A stretch of DNA of 64,000 nt, taken from positions 11,917,901 through 11,981,900 of the forward strand of contig JAWZYU010000013.1 of the NCBI GenBank assembly GCA_038380435.1, given 5' to 3'. Origin of the DNA: Ryuthela nishihirai. Its lineage: Eukaryota; Arthropoda; Arachnida; Araneae; Heptathelidae. A program made the translations under genes and the position numbers. Numbering within the stretch: position 1 is the stretch's first letter; each line of letters opens with the position of its first letter. Below are positions 13,005 to 24,642 of this stretch, one piece after another. The notes under the pieces were generated by a model. It was given only the letters and a program-made list of their open reading frames with translations, was not told where the DNA came from and did not search any database.

Positions 13005-13165
13005 ACATCTTTCTCTTTTACAAAAGCCTCTAGGCACACAGTTCATAACTTTATTTACCAATCTGTAATTCTGCATGTGGCCAACATGCCAGAACCAATG
13101 TAATATCTACCGACACAAGACACTACTTAAAGGGTGACAACTTATTTGTTTAATGTTATCATGAC
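13005..13165 (-). repeat. Ancient LINE fragment (RT C-terminal region)
   Basis: Strongly diverged but collinear with the C-terminal part of the LINE family: 'ggcacacagttcataact', 'aaccaatctgtaatt'-like and 'tggccaacatgcc' correspond to the MNSV / NNYRLANRV / GHVA region. It is much more decayed than any other copy, so it reflects an older wave. Confidence 0.65.
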
Positions 13166-13549
13166 TTACATTTGAAAATCTTTTACTAACAAATCACATG
13201 ATTAAGCTAAGTCAAATATTTTAAGACCTCTAACCCAATGCCAGTTTTGTAACACACATGATCACAATGGGTCTCACAAACCCATGATGTCTCTTAATAT
13301 TAAACACCTGCATGTCAACTTTATTTTATGAAACTTTTTTTACGAATTTGAAATGTACTCTTATCATTAATATACATATTAATCAATTACAGGCAATAAA
13401 TAATAGTTTATAAATTTTTTTTCTTTCAATAACTAATATTTCATAGTTTCATACTTGTGAATGACATTAAAGCATTTGTAAATACCAGACAAGAAAAGAA
13501 TCTGCTATATATCTGAGAGGGTTCACCTGTTTCTCGTTTTTTCCATCTC
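13166..13549. other. Intron sequence without recognised genes
   Basis: AT-rich sequence between the ancient LINE fragment and the C-rich tandem repeats; no feature is supported. Confidence 0.5.
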
Positions 13550-14560
13550 TCTGCTTTCAGGACCCCCCCCCCCCCCCCAAAAAAAAAAAAAAAAAAAATT
13601 CCCCTCTCCCCATAAAAATGACTCTCATTTCAAAAGCGGTAAGAATTACTTTTGAAAGGCAAGCACTGGAGCTGACACACTCAGGATACTGCTTCTTCTA
13701 ATCATAACTTAGGTAAATGCAAGGTTAGTATTCTCAAAATACTCCCTGCCCCCCGAAAATACACTCACCCTTTTAAAAAGTGATAGGAACTGCTTCTAAA
13801 CAATAAGAGCTAGAACCACCACACTCAATATGCAGTTTTCTCTAATCACAACTTAGATGAATGTTAGAGTTAGGTTATCCAAAAATTTTCTCTCCCGATC
13901 TCACTTTGAAAAAGTGGTAGGAATTGTTTCTAAATGGTTAGAGCTAGAACCATCAAATCAGTATACAACTTTAATCTAATCGTAATTTAGAGCAATGTAA
14001 GGATTAGATCCTTAAAATTTCCCTCCCCCCCCAAAAAAAAGTATTATGAACTGCTTCTAAATAATAACTTGGACCCCAAATTCAGTATACAATTTCCTGA
14101 AACAGCAATTTAAAATATTGAAAGAATTTGGTCCTCAATATTTCTCCCCCCCCCCCCCCACCCTCAAAAGCAATTCACTAGAATTCCTTTTCATTTTTTT
14201 TTCTCTAAAAAAAAAGGGAAGGTTTTCTTTTAAATAATAACAGTTATGATTATAGAGAGTGATATATCATCTCCCCTCCTAATATTAAAGAAACGTAGGA
14301 ATTTCTCCTCCCATTTTCCTTCTCCCCCCAAAGAAAGTTCCCCCCTCCTCCCTCACACTGGGGAATTTTTCCTAAAAGAATAAAAGTAGGATTGCCAAAT
14401 ATGGTCTAAAGCTTTCACTTATTCTAATTTTAAGCAACATGAAGTTCTCCCACCCCCTTTGCAAAAAAGCCCCACTACATAAAACAAGGAAATGAATCTT
14501 TCCTTAACGGTAAGTGCTACGATCACCGAATTTGACATAGAGCTTCTTCTGAAATGGTTG
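13550..14560. repeat. Diverged tandem repeat with homopolymer C/A spacers
   Basis: Repeats of about 125-145 bp, each starting near an (A)n run followed by a 'gtgataggaactgcttctaaa'-like block (about 13631, 13775, 13909, 14033), then 'gagctagaaccaccacactcaatatgcag'-like and 'taatcacaacttagat'-like blocks, then a C-rich tract. Further decayed units continue to about 14560. A C17A22 tract lies at 13563-13600. No coding potential is seen. Confidence 0.75.
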
Positions 14561-15057
14561 TGTGCAGGGGCGTAGAAATTTTCATGAAATTTTCCAACTC
14601 AGAATTCAAAATTTGCTAACTTAAGAAATAAAACATTTACATAAATTATGCCTCTGTCAGGGGCATATCCAGAACTTCACTTCATTTGGGGGGGGGGGGG
14701 GTGAGATATTTCACAATTCACCTGCATTTAACCAAGTGGCTTCGAATTCTGCCAGCCCTCATAGATTTTGGCAAGTAGCCTTGGTTTTGCCAACTCACCA
14801 TAATTTTACAGCAAAAATACCAATATTTACCTCTCCACTGAATTTGCCAAGTAACTTCGAATTTCCAAACTAGCCTTAATTACACAAAAAAATTTAACAA
14901 CTTGCCTATAATTTAGTAAGTTGCTTCGAATATTGCCAACTAACTTAGATTTTCCCAACTTGCTATAATTTTACAAAAACAATTCCCATTTTTTACATCT
15001 CACTTCAGTTTTACCAAGTCCCTTCGAATTTTGCCAACTTTCCTAGATTTTGTCACC
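14561..15057. repeat. Low-complexity region with a recurring 'tgccaactt' phrase
   Basis: A G12 run (about 14690-14701) is followed by loosely repeated phrases of the type 'aagt.gcttcgaatt.tgccaact..cctagattt' spaced about 50-60 bp apart (14733-15055). This looks like a decayed short tandem repeat; no gene is seen. Confidence 0.5.
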
Positions 15058-16170
15058 TAGCTTAATAAACATGCAAAGGATCAGTTAACAGCTGATAAGA
15101 ATCTTTGGCTTGATAGCTTGGCTGACAAAGCAGAGGAAACAGTTGGACAGCACAACAGCAGGGGTTGTACCAGATTGTTAATGTTTTATGTGGGAAGAAA
15201 CAGACAGGTACACAGGGATGAGGGATAAATATGGCAAGGTGGTGGTTGAAGGTGAGGATTCTGTGATGGCTAGATGGGCTGAACATTTCAGAGATATTTT
15301 AAATAATGTGATTATTTTTACTCCCATTGTTTGTAATGAAGATACATGCACTACTGGCATTTATGATGGCCCTATATCACATTCCAAAGTTGCATTCACT
15401 ATCTCTAAATTGAAATTGCATAAATCCCCAGGGGTGAACGAAATCACCACTGAAATGCTTAGAACTGGGAACATTTGTCTTGTCACATGGCTGACTGAAA
15501 TTTTGAATATTTTTTATGATAAAGGTGTTGTTCCTAAGGATTTTACTAGAGCTATCATTGTCCCAATTTTTTAAAAAAAAAGGTGATTGCAGTTCTTGTG
15601 ATAATTATAGGGGAATTGGTTTACTTTCTGTTCCACGAAAAGTACTTTGCATGATTATACTTAATCCAATTAAGAATTTGGTTGATGGACAACTGCGTGA
15701 TTAACAGTGTGGATCCAGAAGTGGTACAGGATGCATTTATCAAATATTTTCACTTAGGCAGATTCTTGAGAAATGTTTAGAGTTACAGAAACCTGTGGTT
15801 GCTAGCTTTATAGATTTCAAAAAAGGCTTTTTACTCCATTGATTGACATAATTTGTGGTTGATTGTTAGATCATAAGAAATACCTGATAAGTTAGTGTAA
15901 TGAGAGCTCTCTATAATAACACTGAGTCGTGTGTGAGAGTTGGTATGTCTTGCCGCAATTGGTTTAGCATTGCTTCTGGTGTTTAACAAAGGTACATTTT
16001 GTCTCCTTTTCTCTTTAAGTTTACTTAATGATTATATAATGCAAAATTCTTTGCAAGGGAAAGATTTTGGCCTTAAATAGTCTTGAGATTTCAAAATTTC
16101 TGATTTAGATTATGCAGATGATTTGGCCCTGTTGGCTACTGATGTTGAGATGAATTCATTATTGAATTCG
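15058..16170 (+). mobile_element. LINE copy C, older subfamily, linker-to-RT fragment
   Basis: Plus-strand fragment from the region between endonuclease and RT ('DKNLWLDSLADKAEE'-like, 15095) through RT motifs (15400-15690; 'KLHKSPGVNEITTEMLRTGN', 'DNYRGIGLLSVPRKVL') to the YADD region (about 16105, 'YADDLALLATDV'). It shares with 30486-30890 diagnostic bases absent from the other copies (a 'gatggccctatatcacattcc'-like stretch), so I place both in one older subfamily. It has multiple stops and is truncated at both ends. Confidence 0.85.
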
Positions 16171-16620
16171 TTGGAAGTCATTACATACCCCGCTTATTCC
16201 TTCTTTCCCCATAAAAAAGAGGAAATTGCGAAGTTGTTCTTCTACTATATCTTCTGAATGCAAGCTGTTACAGTTAGGTGTCAAATAAAAGCTCATATGA
16301 TGACTGTTGTAAAATACTTCAAATTATGACCCTACCATTCTCCTCTCTCCACAAAAGTGGACAAAAATTTCTTAGGGGTTGACCTTAACGAGTTACATCT
16401 CAAACTTGTGATGTCTCCAGTGTCATGGGGTACATCAAACACGACTCCATAAAAAGATGGAGGAATAAATACATTTAAAAAAATATTTTTTAAACCTATT
16501 TTTCAATATGCGTCCTAAAAAGTAGAAAATAAAACTAAAGCATATCAATGGTGTAATCAACCACTGAGGTCATATTCTCTTCAAAGCAAAATAAGGCACC
16601 TGTACACAATACTGGTTAAC
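16171..16620 (+). repeat. Unclassified dispersed repeat, copy 1
   Basis: Shares with 46120-46880 an ordered series of blocks: 'ctactatatcttctgaa', 'gtgtcaaataaaag', 'ggttgaccttaacgagt', 'gatgtctccagtgtca', 'cacgactccataaaaag', then 'cctaaaaagtagaaaataaa' near the end. It is not coding and has no tRNA-like head that I can see. The class is unknown. Confidence 0.6.
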
Positions 16621-17685
16621 CAATAAATCTGTTCCAGAGCAACATTAATTCTCTTCCTAAAAATCTCTAAAAGAGTATATTTTGTGGTTTCAAGCAATGA
16701 TGTGAGTAAAGCTAGAGCTGGCAAGGTGGTGCAAGTGGAGCAGACATACCAGGCCCCATGCTCAATGGGGCACCCCACTTGAAGGATCACTTACCTTGAA
16801 ATACCTTTACAGCATGTAGTACATTTGAAAGTTAATGTTACCAAATCATCGATGTTACATTTAATTAACACCAAATATGAGATTCTGAAAATGTGAATCA
16901 TAATATTTCACCAATACCTATCCAACCCAAGAATTTTTTTAATTAGCACTAAAAACTGTTACTTGCAATTCACAGAACACCCTAGTCTGAAAACTAACCA
17001 TATATAAATAAGAAATATTTGAGCCTTGTACATTCAACTTAATACAATTTATAAATAACAGTATGTCAACTTTTGAAATCCAGAAAAGTGAATAAAAATG
17101 GAAAGGTATTTTTTACACTGTGTAATAAAAACAGACATTCCATACATGCAATAAGTGTACAAAATATTTCAGATGGCAATAATTTTATCAGTTTCCATGC
17201 ATAATTAATACACAAGATTCCTATTGTTCTAATGCAATATAACGTTTTTTGCATCAATAACTAGGTAAAAAAATTACTGTATCAAAAATTTTGTAATCGT
17301 TTTCTGGGTAGGTAACTAGTCAGGATACAAAAAGGCAGCTAGCTACATCATGTTTATAAAAGTACCACAAAGTATTTATGTTTCTAATGCCATAGAAATT
17401 ATATACAAATACTTAGTGTAATCTGCTAAATGTCTGTGCAAAATATATCTTTCTGTTTGAAAGTATTATATTAATAATAGTTTTAGCTACCAATTCATTT
17501 CTATAATTATTCATTTAACACAATTTTTTTTTACTCTAGTGGTATTATTCGAGCTGTGGTACATGTACCTGAGTTTTTTAGAAGGTACAATGGAATGCCA
17601 AATCATTAAATATTATGATCAATAATACATTCAATAATATTTTATATGTGTATCAAAATTATACCTTTATTTTGCTAATGGCCTT
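16621..17685. other. Intron sequence without recognised genes
   Basis: AT-rich intron sequence up to LINE D. No exon with dynein homology, RNA gene or repeat structure is seen. Confidence 0.55.
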
Positions 17686-19526
17686 AAATAGTAGCTAGGT
17701 AGTCACTGGAAGGAGAGCTGTGCAACAATCCCCTGTGATGATGAATAGAACCGGCCAGGCCTAGCACCTAATGTCTGACCCCGCCTTCTCGTGATGCAGG
17801 CCGTTAGTACCATGCAAAAGAAATACTCTCTTGTGGAAGTGAACGGAAGGGGTGGGCTGCCAGATTAGTGTGGCCTACTGATCTGGATAACTATGCCTAC
17901 TTTTCTTTCTTTTTATAACCTGCTGAGGAGTGGCCAACTACACAGGGTTCTGGTGCTGACCATATAAACCTACTGGACTGGACTGAAATAAGGCTCTGAG
18001 CTTGATTATGGATCCTGAATTTGCTGCACTGGTGGGCTTCTGTTGAGGGAATATCTTCCGCTGTGAATCACTCACACTAGAATTCCACCATTATAATTTA
18101 GATATTCCCAGCCTGAAAGAGACCAGATGGACAGATAAAAGTCAGATTCTTAAAAATTAATCTTAAATTTCTCTTTTCAGGGAGAAAAGATAACAAGCAT
18201 TTCCAAAGCGTGGGTCTGCATCTCAGCAGACACGTCAGTGATGCTCTTCTAAGATATGAGTGCATTAATGAAAGGTTTGTAACAACAAACTTTCAGAGAA
18301 GCATTAAAGACTTGAATGTTATCTGCTGTTATGCCCCCACTGAAGATGAGGATGAGAAGGATATAGGTTTTATCGACAACTTCAGGATATTTTGAATTCT
18401 GTCAAAAAAGGAGATATTACCCTTGTTCTAGGTGACTTCAATGCCAAAGTTGGTACTGACTCTGACCTTTGGGGAGGAGTGATAGGCCCTTTTGGTATTG
18501 GTAGCTGCAACGAGCAACATCTACTACAGGTAAGTAAACTCAATTGTTTCAGAATAACTAACACTTATTACAAACACCGTGACATACATAAGTACACATG
18601 GATTTCACCTGATGTGCTGCATAAGAATGATTGATTATATATTAATTAACAGCAAATGGGCGAGTTCTGTTAGGTACACCAGGTCATATAGGGGAGATGA
18701 AATTGGATCTGACCATTACCTTGTTAAAAGTGTCTTGCAGCTTAAACTTAAAAAGAGTTATGCTAGGGTTAAAAAATTTACTTTCAATACTGAAGCTCTG
18801 AAAGACCCAGTTATAGCCAAAGCTTACTATGATAGGTTACTTAGTCATCATGACAGTCATGGTTTGCTTACTACTGAAGTTGAGGAAGAATGGGATCATT
18901 TTAAACAGGCTTTTTTGGACACTAACAGTATTCTTTTAGGAAAAAAGGAGCAGAGGAGGCAGAATTATTTGAGTGATAAAGCACTTGAGCTTATTTCAAA
19001 AAGAAAGAACTGAAGGAATGTCCTTAATCAATACCCTACTACATCTAATAGAAAATATTATAGAGAACTTAATAAACGTGTAACGGATTAGTTAGCTGCT
19101 GATAAGAATCTTTGGCTAGATGGCTTGGTTGACAAAGCCGAGGAAGCAGTTAGACAGCACAAAGGTAGAGAGCTGTACCAGATAGTTAATGTTTTGTGTG
19201 GTAGAGAACAGACAAGTATAGAGGGATTGAAGGATAAGCAAGGTAAGGCTATAGAAAGTGGGGATTCTGTCATGGCTAGGTGGGCTGAGCATTTCAGTAA
19301 TGTTCTAAACAATGTCGTTAGTTATATTCCTATTGTTTCTAATGATGATAGATGCATTGGTGGCTTTAATGTTGGCCCTAAAACAAAATCTGAAGTTATT
19401 TTGGCTATTTTTAACTTAAACTACATAAATCCCTATGGGTAGATAAAGAGTTGGCAATGTTTCTGTTACCATATAGCTGACTGAAAATTTGAATATCCTT
19501 TATTATGAAGGCATTTTTCATAAGGA
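17686..19526 (+). mobile_element. LINE copy D, 5' part (split by LINE E)
   Basis: Plus-strand copy with the family 5' start (a 'tagctaggtagtcactgg' block near 17692), 5' UTR, endonuclease (18210-18634; 'GDFNAKVGTDSDLWGGVIGP'), linker (18579-19013) and the beginning of RT. It stops at 'cataaggat', where the (ATC)n tail of the oppositely oriented copy E begins. Its continuation, 'accagagctattattatcc', reappears at about 30196, so E inserted into D. The frame is broken several times; a run of the 5' UTR-endonuclease junction (about 18066) is also deleted relative to copy H. Confidence 0.88.
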
Positions 19527-22500
19527 TCATCATCATCATCATCATCATCATCAAGCAGCCATGGGCTACGGAGGTCCAACCAGACCGTGCAATTTACTTC
19601 TCCAAGCAAGTCTATCCTGAGCTACATCTGCTGCATCTGGCCACTGCACACCAATTCTAACAAGGTCCTGTTTGAAATTGTCTGCCCACCGCATCCTAGG
19701 TCTCCCCTTCTTTCTGAGGCCTTTAAGCACACTGTTCATAACCCTATTTGCCAATCTATAATTATTCATATGGGCAACATGGCCAAACCAACAGAGTCTC
19801 TCTCTGCACAATATGCTGCTTAAAGGAGGTTGCAAACTCCTTTGCCTAACCTCATCATTAGTTACAAAGTTGAACCACCTAATGCCCAAGATACTGCGTA
19901 AGCATCTGGAATCAAAAGCATCTAGTTTCCTGTTATCTTGTTTACAAAGTGTCCAAGTTTCACTACCATAACTAACCCTAGAAAGAACCAAACTATTATA
20001 CAGTCTAATTTTAGTCTTTAGGTGTACACACCTATTTCTCCACACTCTCCATAGATTCTTAAAAGTCCCGGCAGCAATCCCTATTCGTCTGTTAATCTCA
20101 TGCCGCACATCACCATTATCTGTTACATAGCTCCCAAGATAATTAAACTGTGACACCTGCTCAAGACTGTAACCATTCAGATTAACTGAATCAGAGCCTG
20201 CCTGACCAATTTTAATCACTTTAGTTTTCTCTCTGTTTATAACCAAACCTACTCTACTACCAGTCTCATCAACAGCTTGAATGAGAGTTCATCTCATCGA
20301 CATCATTTGCCAAAAGGGCTAAATCATCAGCATAATCTAAATCAGAAATTTTCGTATCTCCAGCCCATTTAAGGCCAAAATCTTTCCCTTGAAGTGAATT
20401 TCGCATAACATAATCAATAACCAAGCTAAAGAGAAAAGGAGACAAAATGCACCCTTGTCGAACACCAGAAGTAATGCTAACCAATTGCTACAAGACTTAC
20501 CAACTCTAACACACGACTCAGTGTTATTATAGGGAGCTTTCATTATGTTAACTAACTTGTCTGGTATACCATATGATTTCACAATCAACCACAAATTATG
20601 ACGATCAATAGAGTCGAAAGCCTTTTGGAAATCAACATAGCTAGCAACCAAAGGTTTCTGAAACTCTAAACATTTCTCAAGAATCTGCCTAAGTGAAAAT
20701 ATCTGATCCACACATCCCCTATCACTTCTGAATCCACATTGCTCATCACGCAATTGACTGTCAACCAGACTCTTAATTCTATTAAGCACAATCATGGAAA
20801 GAACTTTACCTGGAACAGAGAGTAGGCTGATACCCCTATAGTTATCACAAGAACTGCGATCACCTTCTTTGAAAATAAGGATAACAATAGCTCTGGTAAA
20901 ATCCTTAGGAACCATGCCTTTATCATAAAAGATATTCAGAATTTCAGTCATCCAAGTGGTAACCGAAACTTTCCCAGCTCTAAGCATTTCGGTAGTAATT
21001 TCATCGACCCCTGGGGATTTATGTAGTTTAAGTTTAGAAACAGCCAAAATAACTTCAGATTGTCTTATAGGGCCAATATTAAAGCCACTAATGCATCTAT
21101 CATCATTGCGAACAATGCGAGTAGAACTAACTACATTGTTTAGAACATCACTGAAATGCTCAGCCCACCTAGCCATGACAGAATCCTTCCCTTCTATAAC
21201 CTTACCTTGTTTATCCTTCTATCTTTGTATATCTGTCCGTTTTCTACCACACAAAACATTAACTATCTGGTACAGCTCTCTGCTGTTGTGCTGTCTAACT
21301 GCTTCCTCGGCTTTCTCAGCAAACCATCAAGCCAAAGATTCTTATCAGCAGCTAACTGATCCTTTACAAGTTCATTAAGCTCTCTGTAATGCTTTCTATT
21401 AGGACTAGTAGGGTATTGATTAAGGACATTCCTTCAGTTCTTTCTTTTTGAAATAAGCTCAAGTGCTTTATCACTCAAATAATTCTGCCTCCTCTGCTCC
21501 TTTTTTCCTAAAAGAATACTGTTAGTGTCCAAAAAAGCCTGTTTAAAATGATCCCATTCTTCCTCAACTTCAGTAGTAAGCAAACCATGACTGTCATAAT
21601 GACTAAGTAACCTATCATGGTAAGCTTTGGCTATAACTGGATCTTTCAGAGCTTCACCATTAAAACTAAATTTTTTAACCCTAGCACAACACTTTTTAAG
21701 TTTAAGTTGCAACACACTTTTAACAAGGTAATGGTCAGATCCAATTTCAGCTCCCCTATATGACCTGGTATTCCTAACAGAACTAGCCCATTTGCTGTTA
21801 GTTAATATGTAATCAATCATATTCTTATGCAGCCCATCAGGTGAAACACATGTATGTACTTATGTATGTCACAGTGTTTGTAATAAGTGTTAGTTATTCT
21901 GAATCCATTGAGTTTACTTACCTGTAGGAGACGCTGCCCATTGCCATTGCAGCTACCAATACCAAAAGGGCCTATTACTCCTCCCCAAAGGTCAGAGCCA
22001 GTACCAACTTTGGCATTGAAGTCACCAAGAACAAGGGTAATATCTCCTTTCTTGACAGAATTCAAAATATCCTGAAGTTGTTCATAAAACCTATCCTTCT
22101 CATCCTCATCGGCATCCTCAATGGGGCCATAACAGCAGATAACATTCAAGTCTTTAACGCTTGTCTGAAATTTTGCTGTAAGAAACCTTTCATTAATGCA
22201 CTCATATCCTAGAAGAGCATCACTAACGTGTCTGCTGAGAAGCAGACCCACGCCTTGGTGATGCTTATTGTCGTCCCTCCCTGAAAAAGAGAAATTTAAG
22301 ATTATTTTTAAGAATCTGACCTTTATCTGTCCATCTGGTCTCTTGCAAGCTGAAAACATCTAAATTATAATGGTGGAATTCTTGTGTGAGGACATCAAGA
22401 GAAAAAGCTCTGTGCAGAGTCCTCACATTCCAACTACCTATGGAGAGAAAATGGTTAGTGGAATGTTTAAAGAAACTATGTTTATTGAGAGAGGGAATGC

Positions 22501-22989
22501 CGACAATATCAAACAGCCCCCTAATTGCAGACATGGAGCAAAGACCTGTTCCCCCACCACTAAAGGCTGAAGCCATCTACACTGGAAGACTTCCTCCAAT
22601 GTAGAATTTGACAATGTCAATAGAAGCAAAGAGTTCAGGTGCCTGCGATGACCTCTGCTGAGGATTATCCACCAGCTGATAAATATATCCTATGAATATA
22701 TTCACTTGGGGCTGTCAACCCACAAACAAACAGAAAACACAGCGGAAGATTTTCCCTCCACAGAAGCCCACCAGTGCAGCAAAATCAGGATCCATAATCA
22801 AGCTCAGAGCCATATATCTGTCCAGTTCAGTGGGTTTATATGGTCAGGACCCTGTGTGGTTGACCACTCCTCAGCAGGGTAGAAAAAAAAGAAAAGTAGC
22901 CATAGTTGTCCAGATCAGTAGGCCACACTAATCTGGCAGCCCTCCCCTTCCATTCACATCCACAAGAGAGTATCTTATTTGAAAGGTAC
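19527..22989 (-). mobile_element. LINE copy E, 3' part (tail to 5' UTR), interrupted by the LTR element
   Basis: Minus-strand, near full-length copy inserted in LINE D. The (ATC)n run at 19527-19551 is its (GAT)n tail. RT C-terminus, RT core, linker and endonuclease follow leftwards-to-rightwards to the 5' UTR at 22989, where the 4-bp duplication GTAC and the LTR element interrupt it. The remaining 131 bp of its 5' end are at 30065-30195. Joined length is about 3.59 kb, in line with copy H. Confidence 0.92.
19566..22500 (-). pseudogene. APE-RT polyprotein of LINE E (frame-broken)
   Basis: Read from the right: endonuclease start 'IGSWNVRTLHRAFSLDVLTQ' (about 22440), 'SLQETRWTDKGQ', 'LGDFNAKVGTGSDLWGGV' (about 22030), 'MIDYILTNSKW' (about 21815), linker, then RT with 'KSPGVDEITTEML', 'GFRSDRGCVDQIFSLRQIL', 'DFQKAFDSIDRHN', and YADDLALLANDVDEM (about 20335-20300), and the C-terminal domain with 'GHVAHMNNYRLANRVM' and 'GRPRMRWADNFKQDL' ending at about 19566. 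In an active element the endonuclease nicks DNA and the RT copies the RNA from the nick. At least five frame changes split it (near 22300, 21818, 21430, 21180, 20480 and 20260), so it is inactive. Confidence 0.85.
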
Positions 22990-24251
22990 TGATAGGTCGC
23001 AGACCTATTGATTTTATTGATTTTAATTTTTTTATATACTGTATTTCATTTCTATCCTGATGCAACCACTTTGTGTCTGGAGATGTCTTCGGAGGTTAAT
23101 GGGTGCAACATCTCCGTTGCGAATTACATTCAGGGTTCCGTTTCATCTGTTTACATTGGTTGCCGAGAGGAAACTTGACTAATGTACGGAGACGAGAGGT
23201 GTCTTGTGAAACAATTTCAGCTCGCCCAAAAAGCAGACATTGACCTACCAGAGGAATGCGAGTGTTGGCTGGCAGCAGAGCTCCATCTCACTTGTGAAAT
23301 ATGGAAATGGAGTCGGGTTTTGCCCAGGGGCTCGGTTCTGATTGGCCCTTTTTGGTCGAGAGTTCCCAGGGTTGCCAGAAAGATATTGTCACGCTCGACC
23401 CGGGAGAAACAGTTCGGTGTGGGTTGATCAGACTAACAGACCAGGGTTTGGTCTTTTTCTATCTTTCTTTTGCTATCTTTGCTAAGTCCAACTTTAGTGA
23501 AATTCACTGGACTGACTTTTAGGCCATGATTTAGGGAGGGAAAGTGTTAAATTAGACATCTCTTAAATTAGTGAGATGATAAACTTTTACCTAAATACGT
23601 TAGGCGAAATTTAAAGAAATTTGCTTTGCTTGGGAAAAACCACGATCAGAGAAATCTGGAGTGGGTGCTTCATGAAAATTTACGCCGTGTGCACATCACA
23701 ATAACTTAGCAGAATACAGTTCTCGTTCCGGAGAAACTTCAAAATGGTACAGTTATTTTAATTTAACTTACTCTGCTTGTTGTCACTTTCACTTTTAAGT
23801 TTTATTTTCATTATTTTGTGTGAGTGTTGTTCGAACTTAAGCTTAACTGAATGGAGTGAGTACTTAGTCAATCCATTGTAATGTAAAATCATCCACCTTT
23901 ATAAGCCAGTGGTGGAACTTTGTTAAGTGTTGAATTTAAATAAATTCAAAATTTTTGTTATTGTTCAAACAAAAATTGGGTCTTGGTCAATCATGTGAAA
24001 TCTCTTACTCGTCGCAACTACAGTTAGAGAATACGGAACTGCGTATTGCTAGCTTGTAGATTGTTCCTGGTTCGAATCTAAAATCTTCTTTCGGCCACTC
24101 TTTCAAAAATATTTGTTTGAAGGCATTAAATTTCGAAGTCAGATCATCAAGCTATTGACATGCAGTTCTAGATAAGATAATTATTTTAGTAAACGCGGAA
24201 CATTTTAAGTTCATACCGTATGCCTCGAAGAGGAAAAAGTTGCGGGTGACA
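22990..24251 (+). repeat. 5' LTR
   Basis: 1262 bp, starting TGATAGGTCG and ending GGGTGACA. It contains a candidate TATA box (tataag, 23900-23905) and a candidate poly(A) signal (aataaa, 23939-23944); both are inferences from motif alone. Two short open frames here recur identically in the 3' LTR and are not considered genes. Confidence 0.93.
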
Positions 24252-24254
24252 AAC

Positions 24255-24272
24255 TGGCGTCCTTGCGACAGG
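24255..24272 (+). other. Primer-binding site (candidate)
   Basis: TGGCGTCCTTGCGACAGG begins four bases after the 5' LTR, the expected place for pairing with a tRNA 3' end; TGG is the complement of the CCA end. The tRNA species cannot be named without a tRNA set. The phrase 'accaggttgagt' repeats just downstream (about 24273 and 24309). Confidence 0.7.
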
Positions 24273-24642
24273 ACCAGGTTGAGTGGAGATAAACGATTAT
24301 TAAAAAGAACCAGGTTGAGTATAGAGGTAAATAGTTTATTAAATTGATAAATAATCTCAAACTTTTGTTGTGACGAAAAATTGGAATATTTATGAGAAAT
24401 CAAGTGTATCAAGAGTATATTAAAGTAAGATAATTCTGTTAGAAAGTGACAACAATCAATTTGCATTAAGGGTATTGAATTTGTTTCCAATTCTGATTAA
24501 GTTGATTAGAGTTAAGATATAATTATTCCCAGCTCATGTTAATGCTGAGAAAAAGATTTTAAGAAAAGTTTAGCATATTAAGTACTAAATTTTAGTTGTA
24601 AAGTAGAAAATAAGTTTTAGTGTGTAAAATTTTGAAAAAAAA

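Noticed and set aside
19527..19551. Independent (ATC)n microsatellite
   Set aside because: It is the (GAT)n tail of LINE E, as in copies G and H.
23182..23522. Protein-coding frames inside the LTRs (also 28995-29335)
   Set aside because: The 73-81 codon frames overlap each other in the LTR, have no family match and recur simply because the LTRs are the same.
24152..24490. Minus-strand 112-codon frame across the 5' LTR/PBS junction
   Set aside because: It overlaps the LTR end, primer-binding site and leader; there is no plausible product.
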